A DNA stretch of 31,716 nucleotides from Gamarada debralockiae (GCA_002803225.1 NXFV01000756.1:1-31716); one strand, 5' to 3'. Numbered from the stretch's first letter, positions 1 to 10,347 are shown. Numbers and translations are program-made. Notes: a model not told the origin generated them from the letters alone.

Positions 1-203
1 GGGACTTCGCACCTCAAATATCCTGCATTACCCCACTTTGATATTATTCTCCTCGTTTCCTAATCAACCCACCTGTCCATGTCTCTTGCCTATGCTATAA
101 GCATCCCACTGCCTACAGCTTAGGTTGCTGGAATCGGTTGTTGGTACCTATTTGACTGATGGTAGAGCGTTGAAGCGAAAATTAAGCAGCTGAAGGTAAC
201 TCC

Positions 204-1986
204 CTATTTGGCTTCATTAGCTACATTCTCAATTTCAAACCACCACGACATCAACACACCAGCGACCTTCCACCTCTTGTCAAAGAACTCTAAGCTATCC
301 CTCAAAAGCTCATACGCATCCCGGTAACTCTGACCGCCAGCCTCTCGAGCTAAGGACCCATATATAACGGCAGCCTGATAGATGGAATCCGTGACTAGTG
401 GCGAGATGGTATCGATTAGATCCGGAAAGTCGATATTGGCAAAGAAATTGATAGCAAGTTCATAGACTCGATCTGCAGCCCGTTTACACAGGATGAGCTG
501 CCGCAATTTCTCTGACGATGAAATGTTGGATATGGGTTTAGACATAAAGGAGGGGGTGTGGAGAGCGATGAGGGAGCTGGTATTGTTAGACAGGTTTGAA
601 CTTGGGAAGTAAGGGAGTACCTGTTGCACATTCCAACTGCAGCACAGTAGTAAGGGCCATTCACTGTATCAATATCATACTTAAGAAGCGATGATAGAGA
701 CTGCAGGGTATTGCTTAGCTGAGTGGAATCAACGTGCGAAGGACGGCTATTTGTTTCATCGAGTTTGAAATTCACAACCTGCTCCAGGAGATATGAAGCA
801 TGGGCCTCACGCTCAAAAATTCCAGCTCCGGGGATGGCTGGTGTTTCAGCAACGAGAGTCTTGCGGAGGACCGGCGCCTGGTATTGACAACTTGTTAGCA
901 AGACCTAGGTAGCCGTAGATTGAGTCTAGGAATTTGACTTACGTCTTCAAAGCCATCTTCCCAGACTACATCATCAACTGGAACATAATGATTCCCGTCC
1001 GTATCAGGGGTGCTCAACGGGCGCCCTCGATTCCCAAGACTGACATATCTACGTCAAAAATTAGACGCTGCTATGCACAGTCGGAATGTCAAGCTCACCT
1101 ATCGAGAATCATAGTGCCCCACCATGTTCTTGTTCTTTCCTCCGATTCGGTCCACGACGAAGGCACCGGGTTCATTTTTTGACTAGCAACTTCATTGATG
1201 CCCAGCTTCATCCCAAGCTCCGCATTAGCTACTACCGACGCCTGGGCTTCCGGATTTAAACCATGGCCAAGTTCGTACAGAGTAATCAAAAACCCTGCTT
1301 GAAGGAAGTGAGTGGAATAGCGCCTTGAAGCCTTGATGGAGCGATGAAGACTCTTGGCATCATAGTAGAGAGTGCTCCGTGCCCAGTCGACTTTGTTGGA
1401 TATGGGATGGTCGGCGATGAGCTTCATACATAAGAGCAGGAGTGCCAGGTCAGCACGCGGTTCAGTCATGATATTTGAGAGGAATCGGCGGAGGCGTTTC
1501 GCAGATAGGATAGGCATCCATCGGTGGACACTTCGGAAGTACTTGTCTTGGATGCTTTCGATCTGTCCCGAGAGCGACTGAAGCACGATTTTAGGGATGG
1601 GAACTTCGATTGACAGACTTTTGGGACCGATGAGGAACGTCGGTCCAGTGCAGAGGGACGTCAGCGAGTTGGGACTGAGTTGGATGGGAGAGCTTCGAAC
1701 GTAAATCCCACGAGAGCCTTCTTTCCGTTGCGGGGGAGCAGCTTTCCGAGCTGGTTTCTTTAAGCGGGTTGGGTATTCACACGACCGGTCAAGCCTGTAC
1801 CAAACAGTGAGTTGTTCGTCTCAAGCCCAGGACTTGGTGGACTCACTCTTTGCATTCTAGACAATTGGGAAGTGTCTTGTCGCATTTTCTCCGCCGCCTT
1901 CTGCAAGAAATACAAGATTGTTGGGCTGTTGCCAGTTGAGGGGAAATCCGCGGCGGCTCAATACCGCCAGCGCTTTTCTTCGGCAT
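204..1986 (-). CDS. Zn(II)2Cys6 fungal transcription factor, five exons, 523 aa
   Basis: Probable sequence-specific nuclear regulator. Exons by hand: 1986-1847, 1794-1099, 1048-943, 877-621 and 576-204; the joined length (1572 nt) is an exact open frame ending in TAG. The zinc cluster lies at residues 25-52: C25-x2-C28-x6-C35-x6-C42-x2-C45-x6-C52, with the basic run RRRRRK between the second and third cysteines. Intron 1 (52 bp, GTGAGT...CAG) falls between the fifth and sixth cysteines. The rest resembles a fungal-specific regulatory domain: helical, with an STLYYDAKSLHRSIK stretch and a WWGTMILDR segment typical of the middle homology region. The ATG at 1986 is the first in-frame one ahead of the cluster. 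It is divergent from the dehydrogenase at 2461, so local or self-regulation is plausible but unproven. Target genes cannot be named. The last intron is only 44 bp. Confidence 0.88.
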
Positions 1987-2460
1987 TTTGACTATGGTGG
2001 TGTAATTACCCACGTCAATTTCAAAGAGGTTGAATGGCCGAAAGGGGTGTCATGGCGGCATGACTGTATATATTGAAGCTCAAGTTGGTTGAAATGGCAG
2101 AGGGCGTAAGTGCTTACTGTTGCATGAATGCTGAAGCCAAGAAGCGGCGGTAGATGCGGCCGCCGCTCTTTTTCGTCCAATGATGCACCGTAACCCCCGT
2201 TGAGGCTCCGATTTCTACTTCAACGGTGTCTCTAGGTAAGCTCCGTTGATGATGTATTTGCGGTCGGTTGTTCCCGACCAAAAGATGAAATCTGTCGTAT
2301 CGGCCGTCATCCAAGTAAAGCTGCCTCCCTAGCTCGTAAGCTCCGCTGATGAGAGAAAACATTCCACCATAAGCAGTTTTGCATATAAAGACGAGGTGGT
2401 CTGCTTGTCGATACCTAAGACGAGTTCCCATCTTGCTCTCACGGCGCCCTTTCTTCTCAA
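1987..2460. promoter_or_regulatory. Shared divergent promoter with CGG/CCG palindrome
   Basis: This 474-bp gap separates the start codons of the Zn2Cys6 regulator (minus) and the dehydrogenase (plus). It contains an inverted repeat at 2143-2167, AGCGGCGG-N9-CCGCCGCT, whose inner triplets form CGG-N9-CCG, the geometry bound by dimeric zinc-cluster factors. It also carries two copies of GTAAGCTCCGYTGATGA exactly 100 bp apart (2236-2252 and 2336-2352, one mismatch). An open frame on the minus strand (2114-2431) crosses this gap but has no recognisable motif and is probably fortuitous. Binding by the neighbouring regulator is inferred only. Confidence 0.5.
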
Positions 2461-3412
2461 ATGGCGAAATTCACAGAGCCTCCCGTGTCCCCGACAGCAT
2501 TCACATCAACCATAACTCGACATAGAGCACCATACCCAGCCATCGACCCAACACGTCCCGAGCTCTCAGCTGCTGGGAAGATCGTTCTCATCACAGGGGG
2601 CGGCCAAGGAATAGGCCTCTCAATCGCGCTCGGTTTCGCAAAGTCAAATGCCTCTCATATTGTCCTCCTTGGTCGCACACTCTCTACCCTCGTCTCCGGA
2701 CAGTCTAAGATTCTGGACTCGTACCCGTCAGCCAAAGTCCACCTTTTTGTCGCCGACGTCACGGATGAGGAGTGTATCTCAAGGACCTTCACCAGGATCC
2801 GCAACGAGATTGGGCCGGTCAACATTTGCGTCTCGAACGCTTCCTACCTCAGCGCACTTGGTCCAATTGCCTCTGCTGATGTCTCTGATTGGTTCAAGTG
2901 CTTCGAGGTGATGGTGAAAGGCGCGATTATCGTGGCTCAAGAATTTCTGAAGAACAAATCCGAGAAAGACGCTGTCTTTATCAACATCTCCAGCTCGGCA
3001 ACACAGATGGGCCCGGTCCCTGGATTTTCTGCGTATGCATCGGCCAAGCTGGCCCTGGGGAAGGCGATGGAGTATCTCCAGAGCGAAAATCCAGTTGTTA
3101 GAGTTGTGAACGTGCATCCGGGAACGATACGGACGGAAATGAGTGAGGGCGTGGAGAAGGAGTATGGGATTGAGTTTACTTTTGACGAATGTGAGTTGAA
3201 TCCTTAGATAGGCGTGACTGGGTATGCTACGGATCATTGATGTATGATGCCTAGATGAACTTCCGGGACATTTCTGTGTCTGGGTCACGAGTCATAAAGC
3301 GGACTTCCTGGGCGGAAGGTATATCTGGGCAGCGTGGGATGTGGAGGAGTTGGTGGCGAGGAAGGAGGAGATTTTGAAGGATGATATCCTGCGACTTGGA
3401 TTGGTGCAATGA
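2461..3412 (+). CDS. Short-chain dehydrogenase/reductase (classical SDR), 295 aa
   Basis: NAD(P)-dependent oxidoreductase with a Rossmann fold, probably cytosolic; substrate unknown. Exon 1 is 2461-3190 and exon 2 is 3255-3412, around a 64-bp intron (GTGAGT...CCTAG). Removing the intron restores a typical SDR C-terminus (LPGHFCVWVTSHKADFLGGR, then a WDVEEL motif). Visible motifs: TGGGQGIG at 45-52 for cofactor binding, DV at 99-100, NAS at 126-128 in place of NAG, the catalytic serine in ISSS at 176-179, and YASAK at 192-196. An N-terminal stretch of about 35 residues precedes the fold, as in many fungal members. The divergent zinc-cluster regulator is the obvious candidate controller. All catalytic residues are present, so the gene looks functional. 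Confidence 0.93.
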
Positions 3413-3646
3413 CTCTAGTCATCTTCCGATCCCATTCTGGTTCCGATGAGAATAGCTTTTCATGCAGAGAGATGAAGGTATCATATCAAACAACAGCTGA
3501 TTATCACACGTCAATCTTAACCTGAAGAGAATCTCTAGATACGTGCAGTGGGACAAATGAAACATTCTCGCAGCATCATGGATTTTTGCAGTTTCGCCGC
3601 AAATCCAGCTCCAAATAGAGCCCACTCCCAAAGCTCCTTACTAGCC

Positions 3647-5360
3647 ATGCATCTCATCAACACCGCCACGATCAAGCTAGAATCCTTTTCCGGCGAAAAC
3701 AAGCCTGACTATGCAATTCTTTCTCACCGATGGGACCCATTAGAAGTCTTGTTCTAGGACATGCAAGGTGAGAAACATCTCACAATGCCTGGATTTGTGA
3801 AAATCACAAGATGTTGTGCTCAAGCGGCCGCCGAAGGCTGGCAGTATGTCTAGATCGACTCTTGCTGCATCGATAAAACAATTAGCGCCGAACTTTCCGA
3901 GGCCATTAATTCTATGTTCCGCTGGTATCTGGAGCCGCAAGTATGTTACGCGTATTTGCGTGATGTACCTGCCGGGTCACGAAACTACCACGGAGTGAAC
4001 TCGGCTTTCCGGCGCAGCGAATGGTTCACGAGAGGATGGTAAGTTGTGGAGACAGATTTTTTGCTCCCCTATTTTCATAACTTCGAATCACCGCATTCAA
4101 ATTGAATGCTCGATTTTCCACCAGGAGCAGATCTTGCTAACTCTGTGTCGCTCAAGGACGCTTCAGGAGCTTGTCGCTCCAGAAACGGTAGGTTTCTACG
4201 ACGCGAATTGGGGAGATATTGGAACGAAGTTTAGCTTAGAAAGCATGATATCGTCCATTACCGGAATAACGGTGGCATATCTATATAAGTTCAGCTTGGC
4301 AAGTGTATCACAGAAGATGTCCTGGGCTTCCAGAAGAAGAACGACGAGAATCGAAGCCAAGGCATACTGCTTGATGGGGCTCTTTGGAGTTCACATGCCT
4401 CCGCTGTACGGCGAAGTTCGTAAATCCCTTTTTGAGACTTCAACCTGAAATACTCGGCGTGGAAAGAATATGGAGCGACTTCGGGGGACTTACTTGCACG
4501 CTCGCCTTCCGCATTTGATGAGTCCGGAAATATTTATCGCATCCCAGGAAGAAATTTTAAGGCCCCGTGCTCAATGACCAACAAAGGCCTGCGCATGGAA
4601 CTGATTCTCATACCAATGGAGCCGAAGGATTCTTCTATATTCGTGGCACATCTCGACTGTATGAGGCGAAAAGAGCGAGGCGGCGGCCATTCGATTGCTT
4701 TGTATCTGATGAAACAGAGGCACCATGACCCCCATTATATCAGAGTCTATTCTGACAGTTTGATGTCCTTTGACATCGCTGAGCACGAGGGCCATGGCTT
4801 GAGAGAACTCAGAGAAGCTCAACCCCAGCTCGTGTACATTCGTCAAGAAGACATGGACGAAATCCATAGTGGGACATATAATTCTACAGTCCCACACGTC
4901 TTTGAGATTATGGCACCCACGCTTCCTCGCTTCGGGTTTTCGGAGCTACAGGAATATATCTCAAATTCCAGAAAAAGCTGCTGGAAACGCACCTCAGCTG
5001 GGAAGCCAATTGACTCGAGACGAATTTGACAACTTTGGAGAACTTCGATTTGAAACATCAAAGGAATCGCAACAGGAACAAGAAGCTTCTACGTTCTGTT
5101 CGGTATCTCTTTGATTGTGCAAGCGTATATCTAATAGTCGAGGAAGATTGGAAACTCACAATTGGCAAAAATTATTCACATTCAGCAAAAAGATGATGAA
5201 CGAATGTAAAGGCCGTCTAGATCGAATCTCAAAACGTCTCAATTCGGGGAAATCAATATCAGTAACTTTGAAGAAGAGTGTGAAATCTAGAGAAAAGAGG
5301 TGGATTGTTGAAATCACAATTGATCCTGATGGGCACTTGCCGTGGCTGGTGATAGAGTAA
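3647..5360 (+). pseudogene. HET-domain (heterokaryon incompatibility) gene, broken
   Basis: The start at 3647 gives a typical HET beginning (MHLINT, then PDYAILSHRW). The domain continues through an IDSCCIDK segment, a CYAYLRDVP segment, and, across an intron (4039-4156), RGWTLQELVAPE, GTKFSL, ISSITGI and EAKAYCLMGLFGV...LYGE. Lesions: an in-frame TAG at 3755-3757 where relatives have glutamine (LFQDM), and a TAG at 3851-3853 where relatives have tryptophan (VWIDxCCIDK). After LYGE near 4415-4450 a deletion and frameshift remove the usual linker. The downstream frame recovers family text (DLLARSPSAF, SMTNKGLRMEL) up to 5029, and a further shifted C-terminal piece ends at 5360. HET proteins normally trigger cell death after non-self fusion; this copy should not make a full protein. 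Both stops fit CpA-to-TpA changes. Confidence 0.85.
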
Positions 5361-5404
5361 TTTGGCTGTCAAAGGCCGAATGTTTCCATATTTTCATGCT
5401 TCTA

Positions 5405-7291
5405 TTACCACGTCAATTTAACCTCGGGAAGGACCATCCTTTCGTGAGAACCTTCCATCAGCTTCGAGCATCGAATGACGGCCTTCCGTTGTGACAAGAC
5501 AAAGTCATTATTCACAATCGTCAATCTTGCCGTCTCAGGCACATATCCATCGACCATCCCTTTCTCTTCAACGTTCATAATCCAAGTTGCAATCTTTGCC
5601 GCCATTGCGCTATCCCACAAACCCTCTCTCCGAGGGTACTTCCACAGTAGGGAAATCGCTTCACGCCGAATCAGTGATTCACGACACCTTGTTGCCACTA
5701 GAAAGAGTGCGCAGAGAATATTCTCGTCGAAAGCAAAAGTTGCTTTGCTTGGAGGTCTGGTTTGACCATGACTTTCCAGGAGATTCTGTGCAAGCCGGAC
5801 GCACTGTATATAATCTGTATGAAGGCCGTCTGAAGCCGTTACGGAGGTGGCGAAGGAATTGGCGACTGCAATCCGTGTTGACAAGTATTTGAGCATTAAT
5901 GCAGTAGCACCAAGAAAATCTTTGGTGCCAGGATGATTCCGCGAACGATTGAATATAGGCTGGAAAGCGGCATGCCACCGATCCAGTGTCATGACATAAA
6001 GCGTACTCTCTGCGATGAACTTTTGCGCCTCCCCTTCTCCCAACAAGTTGTTCTCGCCAAAGTCGAGGGTCGAGAAGTCTTCCCGAGAAAAGGTATATCG
6101 CCAGTGCCATGTGCGTTGAATGAATATATCCCAGAGCAATCTTGCTTCTCTTATCGATGTGAAGACAGGTGGAATGACGGGATACTCCACAGTTGCGCCT
6201 TTCAAAATGGGATACCGAACACTATGCATGTCCTTGAACAGCATTAACATGGTATCAACGCGAGCAAAAATTCCGAAGATGTCATCGTTGAGGAAAGAGT
6301 TGGAGTCGAAAGACGTCCATGCCATGCTGGGTTGCATTTGCTTATGACGCTTCTCCTGCCATTCGAAAAGAACGTCAAGCCCCGCTTGAGCTTGCAAGAG
6401 TGCGTCTTCTTGATTGCCAATGAAGGCTTCGAAACAGGTAGTGAGGAGTGATGAGATCAGAGTGTTTCGGAAAAAGCCATCCTCATCTTCACGAGAAAGC
6501 TTCTGCATCGACTGGAGAGCCTTTCCATAATGTTTTAAGGCACATGTGTAATGCTCATTTCCCGATACAACACTAGAAGAATTCCGGGAGGCATATTGAC
6601 TTTCTTCTAAGGTCTTGTGTAGTGCACCAATGGCAATGACTGCTTGGCGAGCATAATCTTCTTTGTGGCACACTTGAAGAATAAGGCGGCTCCATATGTC
6701 AGATTCGAAGTACCCACATAATTCCGCTGCAGTCCTCGATTGGAAGGCTGTAAAGTACTGATATTCAAGCTCACTATCAAAGTTTGGTCCTCCCGAGACA
6801 GTAGCCGCGATGATGGCAAACTCGGTGGGTGTTTTGTGGGTCCGCAATCTTTCCTTCGGTAAAAGGGGTCTTTGCTCTCCCCTCTGGTCTGGTCTAAAAG
6901 AATATCCATCGCACGGAAATCCGAAATTCTGGCACCTTATACAGCTAAAATACCCGGAGTCAGCTATTGTGTAGCTAAGAACGTCTCAAGAGCAAACTGA
7001 GCGATTTGGCTGGCCACATGAGAGCGGGAGTGTGAATGTAATAAGTAGATGCTCCTTACGAGGGTTGAGTTTCGTCACATTTAACACGTCGCTTCCTAGG
7101 CCTTGTCAGAGTTAAAACAACATCAAAGTGTAGCTGTTGGAGTTGAACATACTTGCCTGTGAGTATAAATGTCAGCCACCTTATCCGGACTGTAGGAAAG
7201 CATGCTTACATGTTTTGCAACCCCGCCTTGATTTAGGTTTACCCTGCGAACCAGGTCTCACAGTCCTCATTATATTTTGCGCACTAGCCAT
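5405..7291 (-). CDS. Zn(II)2Cys6 transcription factor with a 4-nt micro-exon, 553 aa
   Basis: Nuclear regulator of the zinc-cluster type; the long C-terminal part resembles the Fungal_trans_2/DUF3468 group (HKEDYARQAVIAIGALH, later ALKHYGKALQSM). Exons: 7291-7210, 7153-7156, 7095-7060 and 6944-5405; the total of 1662 nt is an exact frame. The cluster is C25-x2-C28-x6-C35-x6-C42-x2-C45-x6-C52 followed by DGY. It is complete only if the 4-nt exon GCAA (7153-7156) is included: it supplies two bases of C28 and two of K29. Its flanking introns (53 and 57 bp) have GTAAGC/CAG and GTATGT/TAG ends, each with a CTGAC branch site. A 115-bp third intron precedes C42. The start at 7291 is preferred, but an in-frame ATG at 7369 would add 26 residues. 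Targets are unknown. Confidence 0.82.
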
Positions 7292-7685
7292 TACGTTTAT
7301 GTTCCGGTAGGCGTCAGCCAGAGAGTAAGAGAAAAGGAGGTTGAAGTTCGCAGCAGAGATGAAAGACATTTGGTGAAGGACCGCCCTCTAAAGTGGTCAA
7401 TGCCAAGTGCATGGCCCAAAATATTGATTGGATAAAGATGTTCGAGATACGAGATACCCAATCAAATGCTATTTCAAGGAGTTGATAGGTCTGTCAGCCG
7501 TGCCGCACGGCACTTGCCTTGCTCAAACCTTCCCGGGCGGTTTGAAAAGTAGGCGAGGGAGCAGAAGCTTTAATGCATTGCTTGGAGATGTTGCAGTTTA
7601 CAACTAATTCTGCCGCTCTGTAGGTTCGATAATATCGTAAATACTAGACCGGCGCTCATTGAAAAGATCAAGCTTGACGGGAATG
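7292..7685. promoter_or_regulatory. Upstream region of the second regulator, with everted CCG/CGG palindrome
   Basis: This 394-bp gap lies between the second zinc-cluster regulator and the broken oxidoreductase, both on the minus strand. A perfect palindrome GTGCCG-CA-CGGCAC lies at 7500-7513, about 209 bp upstream of the ATG. It contains everted CCG-N2-CGG triplets, a possible site for a zinc-cluster dimer and possibly autoregulation. Nothing else recognisable is seen. Confidence 0.35.
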
Positions 7686-8967
7686 CTATTTATACATGAG
7701 GTCGAACAGCTCCAAATCTCGAATTGCATCTTTGACAGTTGTCTTGATCGGCTTCCCCTCCACAAAACAGCTATACATCTCCTGTAGCTCAACGGAATAC
7801 GCGTCTTCAAAAGAAGACAGGTCTCTCTGTGGTTGCCTCTCCGGATTCGTTCAATTCATCGACCTTTACCACGATTGGCAGTCCTTTGACGTAGGGGGTA
7901 TTGTATTGGATACTGACGGTCTTCGTTTCACCGTACACTGCCAAATGCGCATCAAATCGAGGGACGCCGTCTCCCACTCTACTATGTGACTGCAAACGGT
8001 TTCCCAGTCTTGTTCCTGTAGTTGAATATCGCAGAATAGAAAGGCTCATTTGCAGAAACTCCAGCCACGGACTCTGGAAATCCAATTGCTTCCCTCATCA
8101 GTAACAAATCATGTGAGCCCAAACTTCCCAGAATCGACAGTATTTGACATCCTCACTACTTGCGCCATTGGGGAACGCTTCAGAGAACGCTTCAGAGAAC
8201 GCTTCAGAGACCAATTTACCCAAGCGTTCTTCTCGCTCTTTGCCCGGAGGGAAGTCGAAAAACTTCTTGGGGAACGTAGCAGACTGGCCCACGAAATGTG
8301 CATTTGGTCCAACAATATCTCGAGACCTAGCGTACATGATCTTCGATATAGACGCAACCTCGCGCTTGAACGCCTCTGTGAATGACGAAGCATATCGTCG
8401 CATATAGCCCACAAAGACCTTGTTTCCTCCTGCAACTTTCTCTGCCTCGATTATTCGTTGCGCTGAGGGTATCGAGAGCGTCATGGCCTTTTCGATGAAG
8501 ACCAGCTTTCCGGCCTATTGTGATCGGGGGAGTTAGCAATTACTTCATTTAGAAGGAATTTAGAGTGTGTGCTCCTGAGACATGATTCAAGAGGAACTCC
8601 TCCCGAAACATTCCCTAATAGGAAATATTTTGCTCCCCCGTACGTACCTGAAGGGAGGCAATACAAAGGCTTTCGTGGAACTCATCTGCAGCGAGTATGA
8701 AGACTAGATCGACTTCGGAGTGGGAGACGGTGTTGGGAGGATTGGTCGTTTTGTGGGGGATTCGAAATTTCGTAGCACAATGGTCGACTGCTTGTTAGGA
8801 GATATCGCAGATGGAGATGACGGTGTATCTGGAGATGTTAGCAGACTTCTCCAATGATTGCTACGAGCTTACAAGTGGGTGAGGAGCGCAAGCGTTGGGA
8901 GATGAATAACTTGAGCGACTTCACCCGCACCTACAATTCCTACACGTAGTTTCTTGTCGGAAGGCAT
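7686..8967 (-). pseudogene. Gfo/Idh/MocA-family oxidoreductase, multiply disrupted
   Basis: The gene starts at 8967 with MPSDKKLRVGIVGAGEVAQ, the N-terminal Rossmann GxGxxA-type motif, followed by VIHLPTL. Two introns are recognisable: one after THL (GTAAGC near 8873, acceptor near 8829) and one after IASLQ (GTACGT). The expected order follows: an AADEFHESL segment, the EKA motif, VGYMRRY, and an FDAHLAVYGE segment. Lesions: in-frame TAA at 8795-8797; a 1-nt loss near 8128 after CRFW; tandem TAG codons and lost bases at 7979-7984; and one extra T near 7809-7812, after which the tail (DAYSVELQEMYSCF, LFDLMYK) returns in another frame. Intact relatives are NAD(P)-dependent sugar or polyol dehydrogenases of about 380-400 aa. 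The reading of the lesions depends on family expectation. Confidence 0.8.
8173..8208. repeat. 12-bp tandem repeat, three copies
   Basis: GAACGCTTCAGA is repeated three times exactly in tandem. It lies inside the oxidoreductase pseudogene, where it encodes three SEAF units on the minus strand without shifting the frame. Probable replication slippage. Confidence 0.9.
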
Positions 8968-9460
8968 GCTGATCGAGTTGGGCAAATTAGGAGTGCTCTG
9001 AAGGCATCTGTTACTCTTGTATGTGCTCTCAAGGAGGATCCATCGCCACTTTCGTGTGCAATCGCGTTCGGAAGTGGCGCTGAGCTTCGCTTCGAGACTC
9101 ACTGTGCCTCGAGTCGAGCTTGTCGAACGGACCCCGCGCATGAGGAAAAACAAGCGATGCTATCGCCACCTCAATTGATAATGTAAACTTCCTCTCTCCA
9201 GAAGCTCATCCGAAGTTCACAGGCCTGGATTTCTAGCTTATAATTTCAAACGGAAAGAGCTCTAAGCAGAGTCGATGTTTGTCAATTGGGATCATGCACG
9301 CTGTCGGGGCCACTGAATTTGTGAAGTAAGTTGGGCGGTTTTGCAGCTTGGTGCGAGGTCCTTCTCGTCAGAAGTTGACTCTCTTGAGAATCGCACTGCC
9401 AGGATAGTCCACCGCCCCAGTACTACACTAAAGACGACAGGGTTCGAGCTGGTGGGGGTA

Positions 9461-9540
9461 GGTGAGTAGAGGTGAGCAGAGGTGAGTAGAGGTGAGCAGA
9501 GGTGAGCAGAGGTGAGCAGAGGTGAGCGGAGGTGAGTGGT
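9461..9540. repeat. 10-bp minisatellite, unit GGTGAGYAGA, eight copies
   Basis: Eight in-register units of GGTGAG(T/C)AGA run across this stretch; the last two are diverged (GCGGA, GTGGT). Immediately after it the period changes to 9 bp (GTGAGGAGG, about four units up to roughly 9590). The plus strand is almost free of cytosine. Confidence 0.93.
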
Positions 9541-9547
9541 GGTGATG

Positions 9548-9590
9548 GTGAGGAGGGTGAGGAGGGTGAGGAGGGTGAGGATGAGGTGAA
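9548..9590. repeat. 9-bp tandem repeat, unit GTGAGGAGG
   Basis: About four units of GTGAGGAGG follow the 10-bp array, the last being GTGAGGATG. The array probably arose from the neighbouring GGTGAG unit by slippage. The purine-rich strand continues through it. Confidence 0.85.
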
Positions 9591-10347
9591 GCGAGGGTGA
9601 GAAAAGCGGCGATGGGTCACGTGCGCTAAGGCTCAGCGCGCCCGCACCTACGAAATAGAACGCTGTTATGGCGCGCATGCTTAGCTGCTTCTTAGGCTGC
9701 CCCCGCGTGTCCTCAGACTCGGCTGCCAAACCTTAATGTAGCGACATCCCTGTTTGAGCGCCATTTGTGTGAACCCCTCCCTCTGTTTCGGTTCGTCCTT
9801 CGTCAGCTTCTCATGGCGGAATATGAACTACACTCTATACTCCATAAAGTAGGTCGTAGGATCTCCCCGTTACATCGGGCACTGCATATAAGCGGATCGT
9901 GCAAAAACCCCCGCAGGAAAATTGCACCCTGTTCTGGCGGCGTTTCCGAGGAGGTCGAATATTGATCGCACTGTAAGGGGTCAAGGTACGAGGCAGCGCG
10001 GCTACACACTCCCCGCTCAGCCCTAGGTCTAGTACTTTTAGATCCAACGTTCAGAGCTTATCTAGTGGAAATAGATCCATGTAATATGTGATACGAATAT
10101 GCTATCCAAGGTACTTGTACCATAGTTATGTTATCTTCAAAAGCTAAGCATCCTTTCCGCTTTGGGAAGTGAGCTCTTGTCACTTCGATTTTGTGGCCTT
10201 TGAGTGCTATTTAGTATTTACCCGGGATCTGAATCCCTTGGTCTCTATCCATCGCTTGCTTACTCGCTGACCTGAGACCTCAAAACCTCCGTCTTCAAAT
10301 AATTCTTGCCTTGACAACACAGCACGTCAATCATCCCAAATTGCAAC

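Larger units (their letters stand above)
8968..10347. other. Intergenic region without a recognised gene
   Basis: No coding sequence with family similarity was seen. The stretch holds a GT-rich minisatellite (9461-9590), which creates long artificial open frames rich in Ser, Pro and Leu on the minus strand. It also holds a CACGTG E-box at 9618-9623 within GGTCACGTGCGC. The last 200 bp would be the promoter of the gene at 10348; no TATA box is obvious. Confidence 0.6.

Noticed and set aside
2114..2431. 105-codon minus-strand frame between the regulator and the dehydrogenase
   Set aside because: It lies inside the divergent promoter, has no recognisable domain and would crowd both genes' promoters.
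7604..7810. 68-codon minus-strand frame at the tail of the oxidoreductase pseudogene
   Set aside because: It is an out-of-frame shadow; the family's true C-terminus reads in a neighbouring frame.
1..9000. Secondary-metabolite biosynthetic cluster
   Set aside because: Two regulators, an SDR and a broken oxidoreductase are present, but there is no polyketide synthase, peptide synthetase, terpene cyclase, P450 or cluster transporter.
9292..9729. 145-codon minus-strand frame rich in Ser/Leu/Pro
   Set aside because: It is produced by the minisatellite; it has no motif outside the repeat.
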